Counted from the stretch's first letter, positions 8,283 to 17,623 are shown. The stretch is DNA of 42,948 bases from Halococcus agarilyticus (GCF_000334895.1 NZ_BAFM01000023.1:1-42948); one strand, 5' to 3'. Translations and numbers: made by a program. Notes: generated from the letters alone by a model not told the origin.

Positions 8283-9764
8283 GTGCTTTCCGGGCCTGAC
8301 GGATCGCCGGGTCGTTCGACCTTGGCGATCCGTTCTGCGGGTCGGACGATCTTTCCCCAGCGGGATCTCGCTCTTCTCGTTGAGAACGCGTTTCTTCGTC
8401 AGCAAAACGCCGAGCAGAACGAACGAATCGAGCAGCTTGAAAACCACCTCAAGAAGTACGAAAACGCCCACACGCCGTCCAGCCAACAGGACGGTGCCGG
8501 ACAACAGCCACAGAATGAGGAGTCGGAGCAAGACGAGGAAAACGACGAAGCTGGCGGCGACTCCGACGCCGCCAGCGACTCCTCATTCGGACCCGGACGC
8601 AACCCCGGCCACGACGGAACGACCCGGCCACCACCCGACCCGGACAGGACCGTCCGGGTCGGGGAGGCGTACTGTCCCGATTGCGACCGCGTTCTCACCG
8701 ATCCAGACGAGTACGTCTCCCGCGTCATCGTCGATATACCGCTTCCCATCCCGACCGAGGTCACGAAATACGAGCTCGGAAAGCAGGAGTGCTCCTGTGG
8801 TAACGAAGTTGTCGCCGAACATCCTGATTGCCCGGAAACCGGGCGGTTTGGGCCACGCTTGCTGGCCCAAACCGCTCTCCTTCGCTATCACGGCCGGCTT
8901 CCGCACCGCAAACAGGCCGAGCTGTTCGACTGGCAGCTCGACCATCCGGTCTCACCGGGAACGATCTACAACATGACCGAGCGGGTCGCAGACCGGCTGC
9001 GACCCGCGTACGAAGACGTTCGAGCCAGCGTCCGTGACAGCGACGTCATCTACTGCGACGAAACCGGCTTTCCGGTCGACGGCGATCAGCACTGGGTCTG
9101 GACGTTCGTGACCGACGAGGACGTTTTCTACACAATCGACGAGAGCCGCGGGAGTCAGGTGCTGGAGGACGTCCTCGGCGACGAACTCGCCGAGGACGCC
9201 ACCTTGAGTTGTGACGGCTGGTCGGCGTATCCGAGCTATCACGGGAAGTTGCAGCGGTGCTGGGCACACCTGCTCCGAGAGGCGAAGTACGTTGCTGAGC
9301 GGCACGAGGAGGCTGAGCCGATCTCGGAGGTACTGCACGATCTCCACGAGGATCTAACCGCGTTCGATGTGGAGGACCCGCCCGCCTCCGCCCGCGAGCG
9401 GAGGCGGGCGCAGGCCTCGCTGTGTCTGGAGGAGTTGATCAAAGCGGACTACGAGGCCGAGGAAGTGACGCAGTTAGCCGAGAAGATCCGGAACGGGCTG
9501 GGAAGTTGGCTGACGTTCGTGACGGAGCCAGACGTCGATTCGACGAACAATCGCGCAGAGCGGGCTCTACGCGAGCAAGTAGTGATGCGGAAGATGTTCG
9601 GCGGACTCCGGTCGGAAACCGGAGTCCGCATCCACGAGACAGTCTCAACGATGGTGGCGACGTGGGAACGCCAGGGACTCGATCCACCCGATCAGCTGAC
9701 GTCAGTGCTGGGAGGAGAATGGCCAGATTCGCGAGCAGAGGCATCTATGACGGAACTACGCTAA
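8283..9764 (+). CDS. IS66-family transposase (single-ORF TnpC type)
   Basis: Domains in order: a coiled-coil/leucine-zipper segment (about residues 30-60, LRQQNAEQNERIEQLENHL), an acidic low-complexity linker, a zinc-ribbon of the IS66 type (YCPDCDR and ECSCG), then the DDE core with DVIYCDETGF (first Asp), LSCDGWSAYP (second Asp), CWAHLLREAK, and the catalytic Glu in NNRAERALREQ. The product is about 490 residues, normal for IS66 TnpC. The start is uncertain; the first residues may be non-coding. No accessory TnpA/TnpB genes are present, as in other haloarchaeal IS66 elements. The element truncates the neighbouring IS4 copy. Clear terminal repeats were not found, although a GTAG-type end is possible near 8263 and 9757. 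Confidence 0.85.
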   Translation: MLSGPDGSPGRSTLAIRSAGRTIFPQRDLALLVENAFLRQQNAEQNERIEQLENHLKKYENAHTPSSQQDGAGQQPQNEESEQDEENDEAGGDSDAASDSSFGPGRNPGHDGTTRPPPDPDRTVRVGEAYCPDCDRVLTDPDEYVSRVIVDIPLPIPTEVTKYELGKQECSCGNEVVAEHPDCPETGRFGPRLLAQTALLRYHGRLPHRKQAELFDWQLDHPVSPGTIYNMTERVADRLRPAYEDVRASVRDSDVIYCDETGFPVDGDQHWVWTFVTDEDVFYTIDESRGSQVLEDVLGDELAEDATLSCDGWSAYPSYHGKLQRCWAHLLREAKYVAERHEEAEPISEVLHDLHEDLTAFDVEDPPASARERRRAQASLCLEELIKADYEAEEVTQLAEKIRNGLGSWLTFVTEPDVDSTNNRAERALREQVVMRKMFGGLRSETGVRIHETVSTMVATWERQGLDPPDQLTSVLGGEWPDSRAEASMTELR

Positions 9765-9924
9765 ATAAGTACCCTCTGTCCTTGAGTATACGTTAAACAC
9801 GCACATCCGGGTTTCTGAGGACAGATTGTTGTAACATATCCATATTCGGCCGTCGAATCGCTAAGGAGCGGCGAGCTGCGTCTCACCCAAATCGTTTTCA
9901 CCACCGTTCACGTACCACAACGCG
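9765..9924. other. Spacer between IS66 and sulfatase 1
   Basis: No gene is seen. The stretch holds the presumed promoter of the sulfatase gene, but no convincing TATA element stands 25-30 nt before its start codon. An AT-rich patch near 9825-9850 is the best candidate. Confidence 0.35.
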
Positions 9925-11304
9925 ATGGCCACAGCCGAGCAGCCGAACGTCCTGTTCGTGTTCTCCGACCAGCATCGAGCCTCGGCCATGGGGTGTTCCG
10001 GCAACGACGACGTGCGGACGCCGAACATGGACCGCCTGGCGCGAGAAGGGACAAGAATGAGCAACGCGTACGCGAACGACCCTGTGTGCGGGCCCAGTCG
10101 TGCGTGTCTCGTTACCGGTCAGTACCCTTTCTCTCACCAATCAATCTTCAACGATATCCAGTTGCCGACCGACGTCCCGTCGGCAGCCCGACCATTCAAC
10201 CACCGCGGCTACCAGACGGGGTACGTCGGCAAGTGGCACCTCGACGGTCTCCCACGAGACAAGTGGACGCCGCCGGGGCCGCGTCGGCAGGGATTCGACG
10301 ATTTCTGGGCGGCCTACGACTGTTCGCACGACTACTTCGAACCGAAGTACTACCGCGATATTCCCGCCTTGATCGAACCGGAAGGGTACGAACCAGAAAT
10401 CCAAACCGACCTTGCCATGGAGTTCGTCGATCAGTGTGGGGACGATCCGTTCTGTCTCTTTCTCTCTTGGGGGCCGCCCCACGACCCGTACGACGAAGTT
10501 CCGGACCGGTATCGCGATCTGTACGACCCTGACGAACTGATCCTGCGGCCGAACGTCGAGCCGATCCCTGAGGCGGTTCCGTATCCGGATTATCAGGGGA
10601 ACGACGTGCGGCAAGCGCTGGCGAACTACTATGCACAGGTGACCGCCCTTGACGACCAGCTCGGACGCCTTCTCGATCATCTGGACGAGACAGGCCGGGC
10701 CGACGATACGGTCGTGGTTTATACCGCTGATCACGGCGACATGCTCTGGTCGCAGGGGGCGACGACGAAACTGGTTCCCTGGGAAGAATCCGTCAATGTT
10801 CCGTTTCTCGTCAGGTGGCCCGAGCGGGTTCCGGCCGGCGCGACGAACGAGAGCCTGCTGTCGACTGTCGACGTCGCCCCGACGCTCTTGTCGCTGACCG
10901 GGATATCGGTACCCGATGGGATGGATGGCGAGGACCAATCGGATGCGATCATTGAGTCCGAAGATGACGGCCGGGAGGCGGTATATCTGATGCGGACGAC
11001 TTACCCGCGATACGAGTGGCGCGCGGTCCGGACTAAGCGGTTCACGTACGCCCGACTGCTCGATGGGAGCAGTTGGCTACTCTACGACAACGAGAATGAC
11101 CCGTACCAGCGACGAAATCTCGTCAGCGAACCCGAGTACGAGGGTCTGCGCGCTGAGCTCCACGAACTGATCGACGAACGCGCCGCGGCGGTCGGCGATC
11201 CACTCCTTCCGGGCCCAGAACTGGCCGAAGAACTCGGCGTGCTGCCGGACCTCTACGCCGCCTGGTTCGACGCCGGCTACGACGTACCGGCGCAGTTCAG
11301 GTAG
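9925..11304 (+). CDS. Type I (formylglycine) sulfatase 1, cytosolic
   Basis: A 459-residue alkaline-phosphatase-superfamily sulfatase that hydrolyses sulfate esters, probably from imported sugars. It opens with NVLFVFSDQHR (metal ligand Asp15), has the formylglycine motif C55-G-P-S-R followed by ACLVTGQYP, and the second metal site in ADHGDM (residues 268-273). The motif cysteine must be oxidised to formylglycine by a maturase not encoded in this window. There is no signal peptide, Tat motif or membrane segment, so the enzyme should act in the cytoplasm. It stands alone on the plus strand at the edge of the carbohydrate cluster, with decayed transposon DNA on its downstream side. Specificity (which sugar, which carbon) cannot be read from sequence. 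Confidence 0.92.
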   Translation: MATAEQPNVLFVFSDQHRASAMGCSGNDDVRTPNMDRLAREGTRMSNAYANDPVCGPSRACLVTGQYPFSHQSIFNDIQLPTDVPSAARPFNHRGYQTGYVGKWHLDGLPRDKWTPPGPRRQGFDDFWAAYDCSHDYFEPKYYRDIPALIEPEGYEPEIQTDLAMEFVDQCGDDPFCLFLSWGPPHDPYDEVPDRYRDLYDPDELILRPNVEPIPEAVPYPDYQGNDVRQALANYYAQVTALDDQLGRLLDHLDETGRADDTVVVYTADHGDMLWSQGATTKLVPWEESVNVPFLVRWPERVPAGATNESLLSTVDVAPTLLSLTGISVPDGMDGEDQSDAIIESEDDGREAVYLMRTTYPRYEWRAVRTKRFTYARLLDGSSWLLYDNENDPYQRRNLVSEPEYEGLRAELHELIDERAAAVGDPLLPGPELAEELGVLPDLYAAWFDAGYDVPAQFR

Positions 11305-11352
11305 GCTATCGGAATTCAGCAAGGGAGATCGCCACGCGGCATGTCGTCCAAA

Positions 11353-11402
11353 GGCGGGACGAGACGACGGCGCCGCACGTCACTGTCGCGAGTCGTCCCG
11401 CC
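11353..11402. repeat. Ten-bp perfect inverted repeat downstream of sulfatase 1
   Basis: GGCGGGACGA at 11353-11362 pairs perfectly with TCGTCCCGCC at 11393-11402 across a 30-nt spacer. It could fold in the 3' end of the sulfatase mRNA or be the relic of a transposon end. No T-run follows immediately. Confidence 0.5.
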
Positions 11403-11477
11403 TGATGAGGTTGGCCTGCCCGGTCGCCGAGCTACCGCCTGTATTTTATTCTACCGGTGGATCCGTCGGCACCGTTA

Positions 11478-12163
11478 ACTTAGGCACGCGTTCCAGACCC
11501 GTCCGAATTGGCGCAGCCAGTTGTTCATGCTGACAACGTCGTCACCGGTAAACAAAGCGCAGAAGGTGTCGATACGGAGTTTGTGTTCCTGAACCCAGCG
11601 TTCGATGGGGTTTCTCACGCTGTGGCATTGTATGATTCGTGTAATACCGAGCTTGGTGAAGACGGGACCGTAGCTGGCCGTCCGTCACGACGATTGGCGG
11701 CGCTCTCCCGTACAACTCAGCGAGTCCTCATGGAACTCTTCGAGTTGTGAGTGTGTTTCGCGACGGAGCGACCGACGCGTGCAACAGGTGACGCGTTTCT
11801 AGATTGACCGCCGCATGTGAACTCCTCACCACGCTGAGTAACCGCTGTTTCGTCCAGCAGGACGACTACCGGCAGGTTCGGCGGCGGGCCACCGACCCGC
11901 CTCGTTCAACCGCTAGCCGGATTTCTGGATCCACGTCCAGATCGCGACGTGCGAGTGCCCAACGCCGATCCAGCCCAGCACGTGCTCGACTCGGACAACC
12001 GCCACGGGTGGGACTGAAAGGGGCCGACCGCTCGGCAAATCCCGGCGAAACAAGGACCGCAGGCCGAAGGCCGAGGACCGCAGCGAGCCGCGGGAGCCGA
12101 GCGTGTCGGGGGCTTTCGAGCTGTTTGCGTCGCCAATCTCCGCCAAGTCCACTAAGTTAATAG
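11478..12163 (-). pseudogene. Decayed IS6-like transposase relic
   Basis: Pieces of a DDE transposase are readable on the minus strand in different frames: VEHVLGWIGVGHSHVAIWTW near 11935-11990, VVVLLDETAV near 11860, APPIVVTDGQ near 11695, and GPVFTKLGITRI then VRNPIERWVQEHKLRIDTF down to NNWLRQFGRVWNACLS and a stop at about 11478. The order (FLEWLGV, DETAV, VVTDG, RNPIERW) matches the IS6-like copy at 28291-29026. At least three frameshifts separate the blocks. Nothing else recognisable lies between sulfatase 1 and the BNR-repeat gene. Confidence 0.7.
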
Positions 12164-12184
12164 TGCCTCCAGACCGTACACAAG

Positions 12185-12197
12185 TTTTAATACTATA
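12185..12197 (+). promoter_or_regulatory. TATA-like element before the BNR-repeat lyase gene
   Basis: TTTTAATACTATA lies about 58 nt upstream of the chosen ATG (12255). This would give a short leader of roughly 30 nt, unlike the leaderless genes of the cluster. Confidence 0.4.
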
Positions 12198-12254
12198 CCG
12201 GGAGGATCCCCGGAGTGCTCGAGCGATGTCCGCGTGGTCGGGCACAGAACAATC

Positions 12255-14009
12255 ATGATCGAAGACGAACCTACAAGCGAACCAACCAGGGATTCGACGC
12301 GCAGAACGTATCTCAAAGCGCTGGCGACGGCGAGCGGGTTCGCCGCGACCGGCGGAGCCGGACTCGAATTGGCGACCGGGCGCGCCGCCGCGGCGTCGGC
12401 GGGGAACTACGGGCTCCGGAAACTGACCAACGACGGGAGCGAGGCAGCGTTCTATCCGCAGGGGCCACACGCGCAGTACGTCGCCGGGCAGAACACCACC
12501 TTCCTGGTGTTCCGCGGGCCGTCAGCGAATCCCTACGCGATGAGCTACGACCACGGCGCGGATTCGACGACCGGGCCCGTGCAGATTGGGACGAACCCGC
12601 TTCCCGACTATGACGAACACGGGCCGCCGTCGCTCGCGGTGGGGGACGACGGAACCCTACATGTGTTCTACGGGTGTCACACGACGACGCTCCAGTATGC
12701 TCGCTCGACGAGCGCCTACGACGTCAACGGGTGGGAAAACTTCGATCTTGACGGACTCCCCGACGCGACGTATACGTCGATGTGCGTCTACGACGGCACC
12801 ATCTACGGGATCTACCGCAACGGCGATCACGAGTACGGCGTCCTGATCGAATCGAGCGACAGAGGCGACACTTGGTCGGACAGGGTCGTCGCGGACCTGA
12901 CGACCGGGGGTAACGACCACGACGACTTCTACGTCGTTGGCGACCTGAGCGTCGTCGCGGACAATCTCCACTTCAGCTTCACCGTCTCTGAAGGCGATGC
13001 ACACGACACGAATCGCCAGGACATCTATCACGCGCTCGTCGACGCGCCGGACGACGACCCCGACGCCGACGGCAACGTCTACGCCTGGGATTACACCGAT
13101 CTCGGCTCACAGATCACCTGGAGCGACCTCAATGCGTGCCGGATCGCGTCGCAGGACGAGACGTGGTCGGTCAACCACGCCTACGACCCCGCGGCGGACG
13201 AGATCCACGTCCAGTACCAGAACGACGCGAACGGCGACGGGACCTGGGAGTGGGAGATCACGACGATCGACCGCGCGAACGGGACCAAGAGCACGCAGAC
13301 GATCCCGAACCTGCAGACGGCGACGCCGGCGAATTACGGCCGCCCACGCATCAACGACGCGGGCGACCTCGAAGCCCACGTGATTGCGGGGTCCACCGAC
13401 GAAGGCGGCGATTACCACGTCTCGACGTACGACGGGAGTTCGTGGACGGACGCGATAGTGGTCGCGGAGTCGAGTGCGCGCGAACAGGCCCGCATCGCGG
13501 TCGTGCGTGACGGACTCGACGAGCTCGCCACGATGATCGCCGAGGGCGAGACGAGTGACAGCGACCAGTCGATCTGGGCTGTCGGCACGAACTTCGACCG
13601 GCCGGTAGAAGCGATCGTCGACAACGCCGACTCTAGCGGGGTTACCGTAACCGGCACTTGGCAGACGAGCACGTGGGCGGATGATTACGTTGGCAGCGAC
13701 TACCTGCACGACGGCGACGCAGGCAAAGGGAGCAAGAGCGTCGAGTTCACCCCAGACCTGCAGGAAGGCGGGACATACGACGTCTCGATCTACTGGAACA
13801 CGACCGACAGTCGCGCGTCTTCGGTCCCGATAGACGTCGCGTACGACGGCGGCAGTAATACGGTGACCGTCGACATGACCACGAACGGCGGCCAGTGGAA
13901 CGTCATCGGTTCGTACGACTTCACGGCCGGAACCGGCGAGTCGGTCACGGTCCGCAACGACGGGACGAGCGGGTACGTCATCGCGGACGCCGTGAAGTTC
14001 GAGAGGTAG
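12255..14009 (+). CDS. Tat-exported BNR-repeat protein, PL24/PL25 ulvan-lyase-like, with C-terminal golvesin-like domain
   Basis: A 584-residue secreted protein. Residues 14-45 form a twin-arginine signal (STRRTYLKALATASG, then a hydrophobic stretch and AAAASA). Residues about 50-440 are a seven-bladed BNR_4-type propeller; the block DYDEHGPPSLAVGDDG followed by LHVFYGCH (residues 118-142) matches the D-x-H-G...H-V-x-Y-G-x-H pattern of PL24/PL25-like ulvan lyases, in which such histidines belong to the active site. Residues about 452-584 are a golvesin-C/Xly-like beta domain, probably carbohydrate or surface binding, ending GYVIADAVKFER. The likely job is beta-elimination of a uronate-containing polysaccharide outside the cell. 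The ATG at 12255 is preferred to the GTG at 12234. The gene converges on the SDR gene. A non-lyase hydrolase of the same fold remains possible. Confidence 0.78.
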   Translation: MIEDEPTSEPTRDSTRRTYLKALATASGFAATGGAGLELATGRAAAASAGNYGLRKLTNDGSEAAFYPQGPHAQYVAGQNTTFLVFRGPSANPYAMSYDHGADSTTGPVQIGTNPLPDYDEHGPPSLAVGDDGTLHVFYGCHTTTLQYARSTSAYDVNGWENFDLDGLPDATYTSMCVYDGTIYGIYRNGDHEYGVLIESSDRGDTWSDRVVADLTTGGNDHDDFYVVGDLSVVADNLHFSFTVSEGDAHDTNRQDIYHALVDAPDDDPDADGNVYAWDYTDLGSQITWSDLNACRIASQDETWSVNHAYDPAADEIHVQYQNDANGDGTWEWEITTIDRANGTKSTQTIPNLQTATPANYGRPRINDAGDLEAHVIAGSTDEGGDYHVSTYDGSSWTDAIVVAESSAREQARIAVVRDGLDELATMIAEGETSDSDQSIWAVGTNFDRPVEAIVDNADSSGVTVTGTWQTSTWADDYVGSDYLHDGDAGKGSKSVEFTPDLQEGGTYDVSIYWNTTDSRASSVPIDVAYDGGSNTVTVDMTTNGGQWNVIGSYDFTAGTGESVTVRNDGTSGYVIADAVKFER

Positions 14010-14074
14010 CCGGCAGCGCTGATCGTCTGTCGCCGTTCGGGGGAACCATTCTGGAGCCGAGACTCACAGGTCGA

Positions 14075-14878
14075 TCACTCGTTTGCCAGGCGTCGCTCAC
14101 GGTAATCAGGGAGATTATAATCTTCGATGACGACTGACCTCCCACCGTCGACGACGACGCTTTCGCCCGTAATGAACCCAGCTTCGTCACTCGCCAGGAA
14201 CGCGACCGTCGACGCGAGGTCGTCGGGGCGGCCCATCCGGGCGACGGGGTGCTTGGCTTCCAGGTCCGTCTTGCGCTCGTCAGCCATGTCGTTCCCCGTC
14301 CGTTCGACGTCCATCCATCCCGAGACGACGGCGTTGGCGCGGACCGACGGCCCGTGTTCGAGTGCGATCGCCCTCGTCATGGCGTTGATGGCCGCCTTGA
14401 CGGCGTTGTAGGGGAAGATGTTCGGCTGCGTGAGCATCGAGTGATTCGACGAGATATTGACGATCGCCCCGTCAGACATGTGGCCGAGCGTGTGCTTGGC
14501 GCAGAGCCAGTATGCGCGCAGAGCCGTCTCGACGACGAGGTCCCAGTCGTCCATCGTTGCGTCCTCGACACCAGTGTACGTCTGGACGGCGGCGTTGTTG
14601 ACGAGGACGGCGATCGACCCGTACCGCTCGACCGTGGCCTCCACGAGCGCTTCGATAGCGGCCGGGTCGCGTAAGTTCGCCTGGACGAACCGGGCCTCGC
14701 CGCCGTTGTCGCGAATACCCTCGGCGACGGCCTCTCCGGCGTCGGTCGCTCTCCCGGTAACGACGACCGACGCGCCCTCGGCCGCCAGCCGTTCGGCGAT
14801 GGCGGCGCCGATCCCTCTGGTTGATCCCGTGACGAGTGCCGTTCGCCCGTCGAAGCGTTCGCCCGCGTGTGCAGTCAT
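14075..14878 (-). CDS. SDR-family NAD(P)-dependent oxidoreductase
   Basis: A 267-residue classical short-chain dehydrogenase. The cofactor motif TGSTRGIG is at residues 17-24, NNAA at 94-97, the catalytic Ser in NISSN (143-144), and Y157-N-A-V-K161. The C-terminus carries FITGESVVVDGG. It would oxidise or reduce a sugar, sugar acid or keto-sugar acid in the cytoplasm. The ATG at 14878 (MTAHAGERF) is chosen because a TATA-like element sits about 30 nt upstream, fitting a leaderless message; the longer frame from 14899 would start inside the promoter spacing. It follows sulfatase 2 on the same strand by 63 nt but probably has its own promoter. A pseudogenised inverted relative lies at 30050-30430. 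Confidence 0.9.
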   Translation of the reverse strand: MTAHAGERFDGRTALVTGSTRGIGAAIAERLAAEGASVVVTGRATDAGEAVAEGIRDNGGEARFVQANLRDPAAIEALVEATVERYGSIAVLVNNAAVQTYTGVEDATMDDWDLVVETALRAYWLCAKHTLGHMSDGAIVNISSNHSMLTQPNIFPYNAVKAAINAMTRAIALEHGPSVRANAVVSGWMDVERTGNDMADERKTDLEAKHPVARMGRPDDLASTVAFLASDEAGFITGESVVVDGGRSVVIEDYNLPDYRERRLANE

Positions 14879-14904
14879 AGCGTGTATAGGTCTGTCCAAT
14901 CCGG

Positions 14905-14916
14905 TATTTAATAATT
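14905..14916 (-). promoter_or_regulatory. TATA box of the SDR gene (leaderless)
   Basis: The minus strand reads AATTATTAAATA, centred about 32 nt before the ATG at 14878, the spacing expected for a leaderless archaeal transcript. Confidence 0.6.
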
Positions 14917-14941
14917 GCTGTTCTCGTTCCGACGCTAGCGC

Positions 14942-16519
14942 CTATTGCGGCAGGCGGGCGTCCCCGAGGTCGGCGAGCGGTCGCGGGAAGGCCGTCTCGC
15001 TGCGGTCGAGGATAGCGGCGTGCTCGGCCAGTTCGCCGCGCTCGGCGTAGAGCGCCCGAAGTTCGTCGGGGCGGACGTAGATGAACGGCCCCTCGTTCGT
15101 CGCCATCTCGACGAGGGGATCCGTTCCGGCGGCGTCCGGCGTCCGGAGCTGGTCCGCCGTCCACTCCGCCATTGTCCGCCGCAGCCGCTTTGCGACCGCT
15201 GGCTTCTCGACGACGAGGTTCTCGGCGTGGTGGGGATCGCCGTCGCGCGCGTGAAGCAGTTCAAGCCCCTCGGCGGGGAGCGAGGTATCGTTGAACGTGC
15301 CGGGGAACGAGAACACGCCCGGGTGGACGAGTTGCACATAGAGCCAGTCGTCGGTGTACAGCGCCCGCGACAGTGTCTGTGTGCCGTGGCCGCAGACGAC
15401 GAACTCGCGGCCGTCGAACTCAATCCCCGATAGTGCGGGCGTGAACGGTCGCGCGTCCCAGCCGTCGGGGATAGGGATGTCGAACAGGTCACAGAGGGTT
15501 GCCATGAGGTCGAACTGGTAGACCATCGCGTCGGTCGCGGTGCCGGCCATGTCGTCGTCGGTTCCCGGCCAAGAAACGATCAGCGGGACCCGCTGAGTGG
15601 CCGGATGGGCCATCCCGTGCGTCCCGTAGAGGCCGTGCTCGCCGAACGCCTCCCCGTGGTCGGCGGTGACGACGACGACCGTCTCGTCGCGGATGCCGAG
15701 CCGTTCCAGTTCGTCGAGCACCGCGCGAATCTCTGCGTCGGCCTTCTGGACGCTGGAGTCGTACCCGTCCACGACGTGCTCGACGGTCTCGCGGTCGAGT
15801 TCGTCGGTCGGCATCTCCCACGCGTCCTCGCGGAACTGGCCGTGCGTTTCGTCGGAGAGGTTTCGCGGCGTCGGCCACAGGTTCGCGGTTCGCGGCCCAG
15901 TCATCGACCGATGGCGCTCGATCAGGTCCTCGTCTGGAAGTCCGGGCGGCGGCCCGTCCCCCCGAACGCTATCGACGAACGACTCGACGTCTTCGTAGGG
16001 GAGGTGAACGTCCCAGTAGTTGAGGTGCAACAGCCAGTCGTCGGCGTCGGATCCGTTATCTACGGTCGACCGCAGCCAGCGAACGGCGGCGTCAGTGACG
16101 TCGCCGCCACCTTCGAGTCCGGTTTGCGCGGTGGGCTGGATCGTCTCGCGGAACGCGCCGGCGAAGTGAGGGGCGAGGTGGCGCTGCGAGAAGCTACTCA
16201 CCGACGCGGTTCGGATTCCCGTCTCGGAGAGCAGGCGAAAGCTGGTTATTCGGTCGTCGTCGGGGTCGTGGCCACTCCCCGGACTTTCGTACCACTGGCC
16301 CTCGCCCTCGTGCGTGACGACGCCAGTCTTGATCCCGCGCCGGCACGTCACGAGGGCGGTTCTGCTCGGGAGACACGGCGAGTTCGAGACGTAGCAGTCA
16401 TCGAAGCGGACGCCGGCGTCTGCGATAGCGTCGATGGTCGGCGACGTCGGTCGGTCGTAGCCGTAGCAGCCGAGGTGGTCCTGCCGAAGCGAGTCGATGT
16501 CGAAGATGAGGACGTTCAT
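14942..16519 (-). CDS. Type I (formylglycine) sulfatase 2, cytosolic
   Basis: A 525-residue sulfatase of the alkaline phosphatase superfamily. MNVLIFDIDSLRQDHLG supplies metal ligands Asp7 and Asp9; C49-L-P-S-R is the formylglycine motif followed by TALVT; TADHGEAFGEHGLYG is the second metal/phosphate-like site. There is no export signal, so desulfation should occur in the cytoplasm after import. It begins 33 nt after the ABC ATPase stop, on the same strand, and is most simply the last gene of the transporter operon. It differs clearly from sulfatase 1 (LPSR versus GPSR, different flanks), so the two probably attack different sulfate positions. Active enzyme needs a formylglycine-generating maturase encoded elsewhere. 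A deleted relative of its C-terminal half lies at 29668-29965. Confidence 0.92.
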   Translation of the reverse strand: MNVLIFDIDSLRQDHLGCYGYDRPTSPTIDAIADAGVRFDDCYVSNSPCLPSRTALVTCRRGIKTGVVTHEGEGQWYESPGSGHDPDDDRITSFRLLSETGIRTASVSSFSQRHLAPHFAGAFRETIQPTAQTGLEGGGDVTDAAVRWLRSTVDNGSDADDWLLHLNYWDVHLPYEDVESFVDSVRGDGPPPGLPDEDLIERHRSMTGPRTANLWPTPRNLSDETHGQFREDAWEMPTDELDRETVEHVVDGYDSSVQKADAEIRAVLDELERLGIRDETVVVVTADHGEAFGEHGLYGTHGMAHPATQRVPLIVSWPGTDDDMAGTATDAMVYQFDLMATLCDLFDIPIPDGWDARPFTPALSGIEFDGREFVVCGHGTQTLSRALYTDDWLYVQLVHPGVFSFPGTFNDTSLPAEGLELLHARDGDPHHAENLVVEKPAVAKRLRRTMAEWTADQLRTPDAAGTDPLVEMATNEGPFIYVRPDELRALYAERGELAEHAAILDRSETAFPRPLADLGDARLPQ

Positions 16520-16552
16520 TGGTGAGAGTAGGCGACCTGTCGGTCCAGAGAC

Positions 16553-17623
16553 TCAGTCTGTGAGCGGTTCCTGATCCCAGTACTCGTGGGTCTCGTCTTC
16601 GCGGAAGCAGGCGACGGTGCCGTCGCTGGCCTCGTACTGCGGCGGTTTGGTCTCACGACAGGCCGGTCGTGCTTCTGGACAGCGCGTATGGAACCGACAG
16701 CCGCTCGGCGGGTCAACGGGGTCCGGAATGTCGATCTTCCGGATCGGCGCTTCGTCGGCTGTTTCCGCGTCGGGATCGATTTTCGGCGTTGCCCAGCGGA
16801 GGACCTTCGTGTATGGGTGTGACGGGTTCGAGATGATCTCCTCGGCCGTCCCGATCTCCACGATCTGTCCTAGGTACATGACGCCGATACGGCCGTCACC
16901 GTGTTTCGCGAGGTACCGCGCGTTCGAGAGGTCATGCGAGATGAACAGAAACGACGTGTCGAACTCGTCCTGCAGTTCTAGCATCAAGTCCATCATGTCC
17001 ACGCGGAGACTCACGTCCAGCGCGCTGATCGCCTCGTCCGCGAGGATGAGGTCCGGGTTCATCATCAGCGCACGGATCAGCACGACGCGCTGTTTCTCAC
17101 CACCGCTCAACTGGTGGGGATAGCGACGCGCGTATGCCTCCGGCGGCATCATCCCGACACGTTCAAGCATCGAGAGGATCTTCTCCTTGCGTTCGTCGCG
17201 CGTCAGTCCAGGGGACCACTTCTTAAGCGGCGCGCCCAGGGAGGTCATTACTTTCCGATTCGGGTTGAGCGCGCCGCCGGGGTCTTGGTGGATAATCTGG
17301 AGCGACCGTCGGATCTGGTCGTAGGGCACATCAACGTCGCCCTTGAAGCCGCTCTGCGCCGCCTGGATGTCCTGGCCCTTGAACCGCACCGAGCCCGATG
17401 TCGGGTTCTGGAGTCCAATGGCTGTCTTCCCGAGCGTTGTCTTCCCGCAGCCCGATTCGCCGACGAGCGCCAGGACGTCGTTGTCCCCGATGTCGAGATC
17501 GACGCCGTCGACGGCGCGCACGACATCGGGTCGCACGAACGGATTGAGGCCGCCCGTCTCCTCGAACGACACCGTCACGTCGTCGAGCGAGATGACCGGG
17601 GACTGGTTCCGGACGTGACTCAT
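16553..17623 (-). CDS. Opp/Dpp-type ABC importer, ATPase subunit (DppF-like)
   Basis: A 356-residue ATPase energising oligopeptide/oligosaccharide-type import at the inner face of the membrane. Walker A is GESGCGKT (55-62), the signature LSGGEKQR lies near residue 172, Walker B is LILADEA followed by SALDVS, and the switch histidine is in FISHDL. The C-terminal oligo_HPY domain includes the Cys-rich block CRFHTRCPEARPAC, typical of Opp/Dpp ATPases and able to bind an iron-sulfur cluster in some relatives. Its start ATG overlaps the stop of the upstream ATPase gene by one base. Together with the second ATPase, two permeases and the binding protein it makes a complete importer; the setting argues for sulfated oligosaccharides rather than peptides. 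Confidence 0.92.
   Translation of the reverse strand: MSHVRNQSPVISLDDVTVSFEETGGLNPFVRPDVVRAVDGVDLDIGDNDVLALVGESGCGKTTLGKTAIGLQNPTSGSVRFKGQDIQAAQSGFKGDVDVPYDQIRRSLQIIHQDPGGALNPNRKVMTSLGAPLKKWSPGLTRDERKEKILSMLERVGMMPPEAYARRYPHQLSGGEKQRVVLIRALMMNPDLILADEAISALDVSLRVDMMDLMLELQDEFDTSFLFISHDLSNARYLAKHGDGRIGVMYLGQIVEIGTAEEIISNPSHPYTKVLRWATPKIDPDAETADEAPIRKIDIPDPVDPPSGCRFHTRCPEARPACRETKPPQYEASDGTVACFREDETHEYWDQEPLTD

Noticed and set aside
11913-12470. 185-codon minus-strand ORF spanning the lyase promoter
   Set aside because: Its C-terminal part is a decayed IS6-like transposase and its N-terminal part is antisense to the lyase signal peptide; not a real gene.
13107-13709. 200-codon minus-strand ORF opposite the BNR lyase gene
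   Set aside because: Arg/Val-rich shadow without features; the plus-strand protein is supported by signal peptide and domains.
15605-16525. 306-codon plus-strand ORF opposite sulfatase 2
   Set aside because: Antisense shadow: the minus strand has the full sulfatase motif set and haloarchaeal codon usage.
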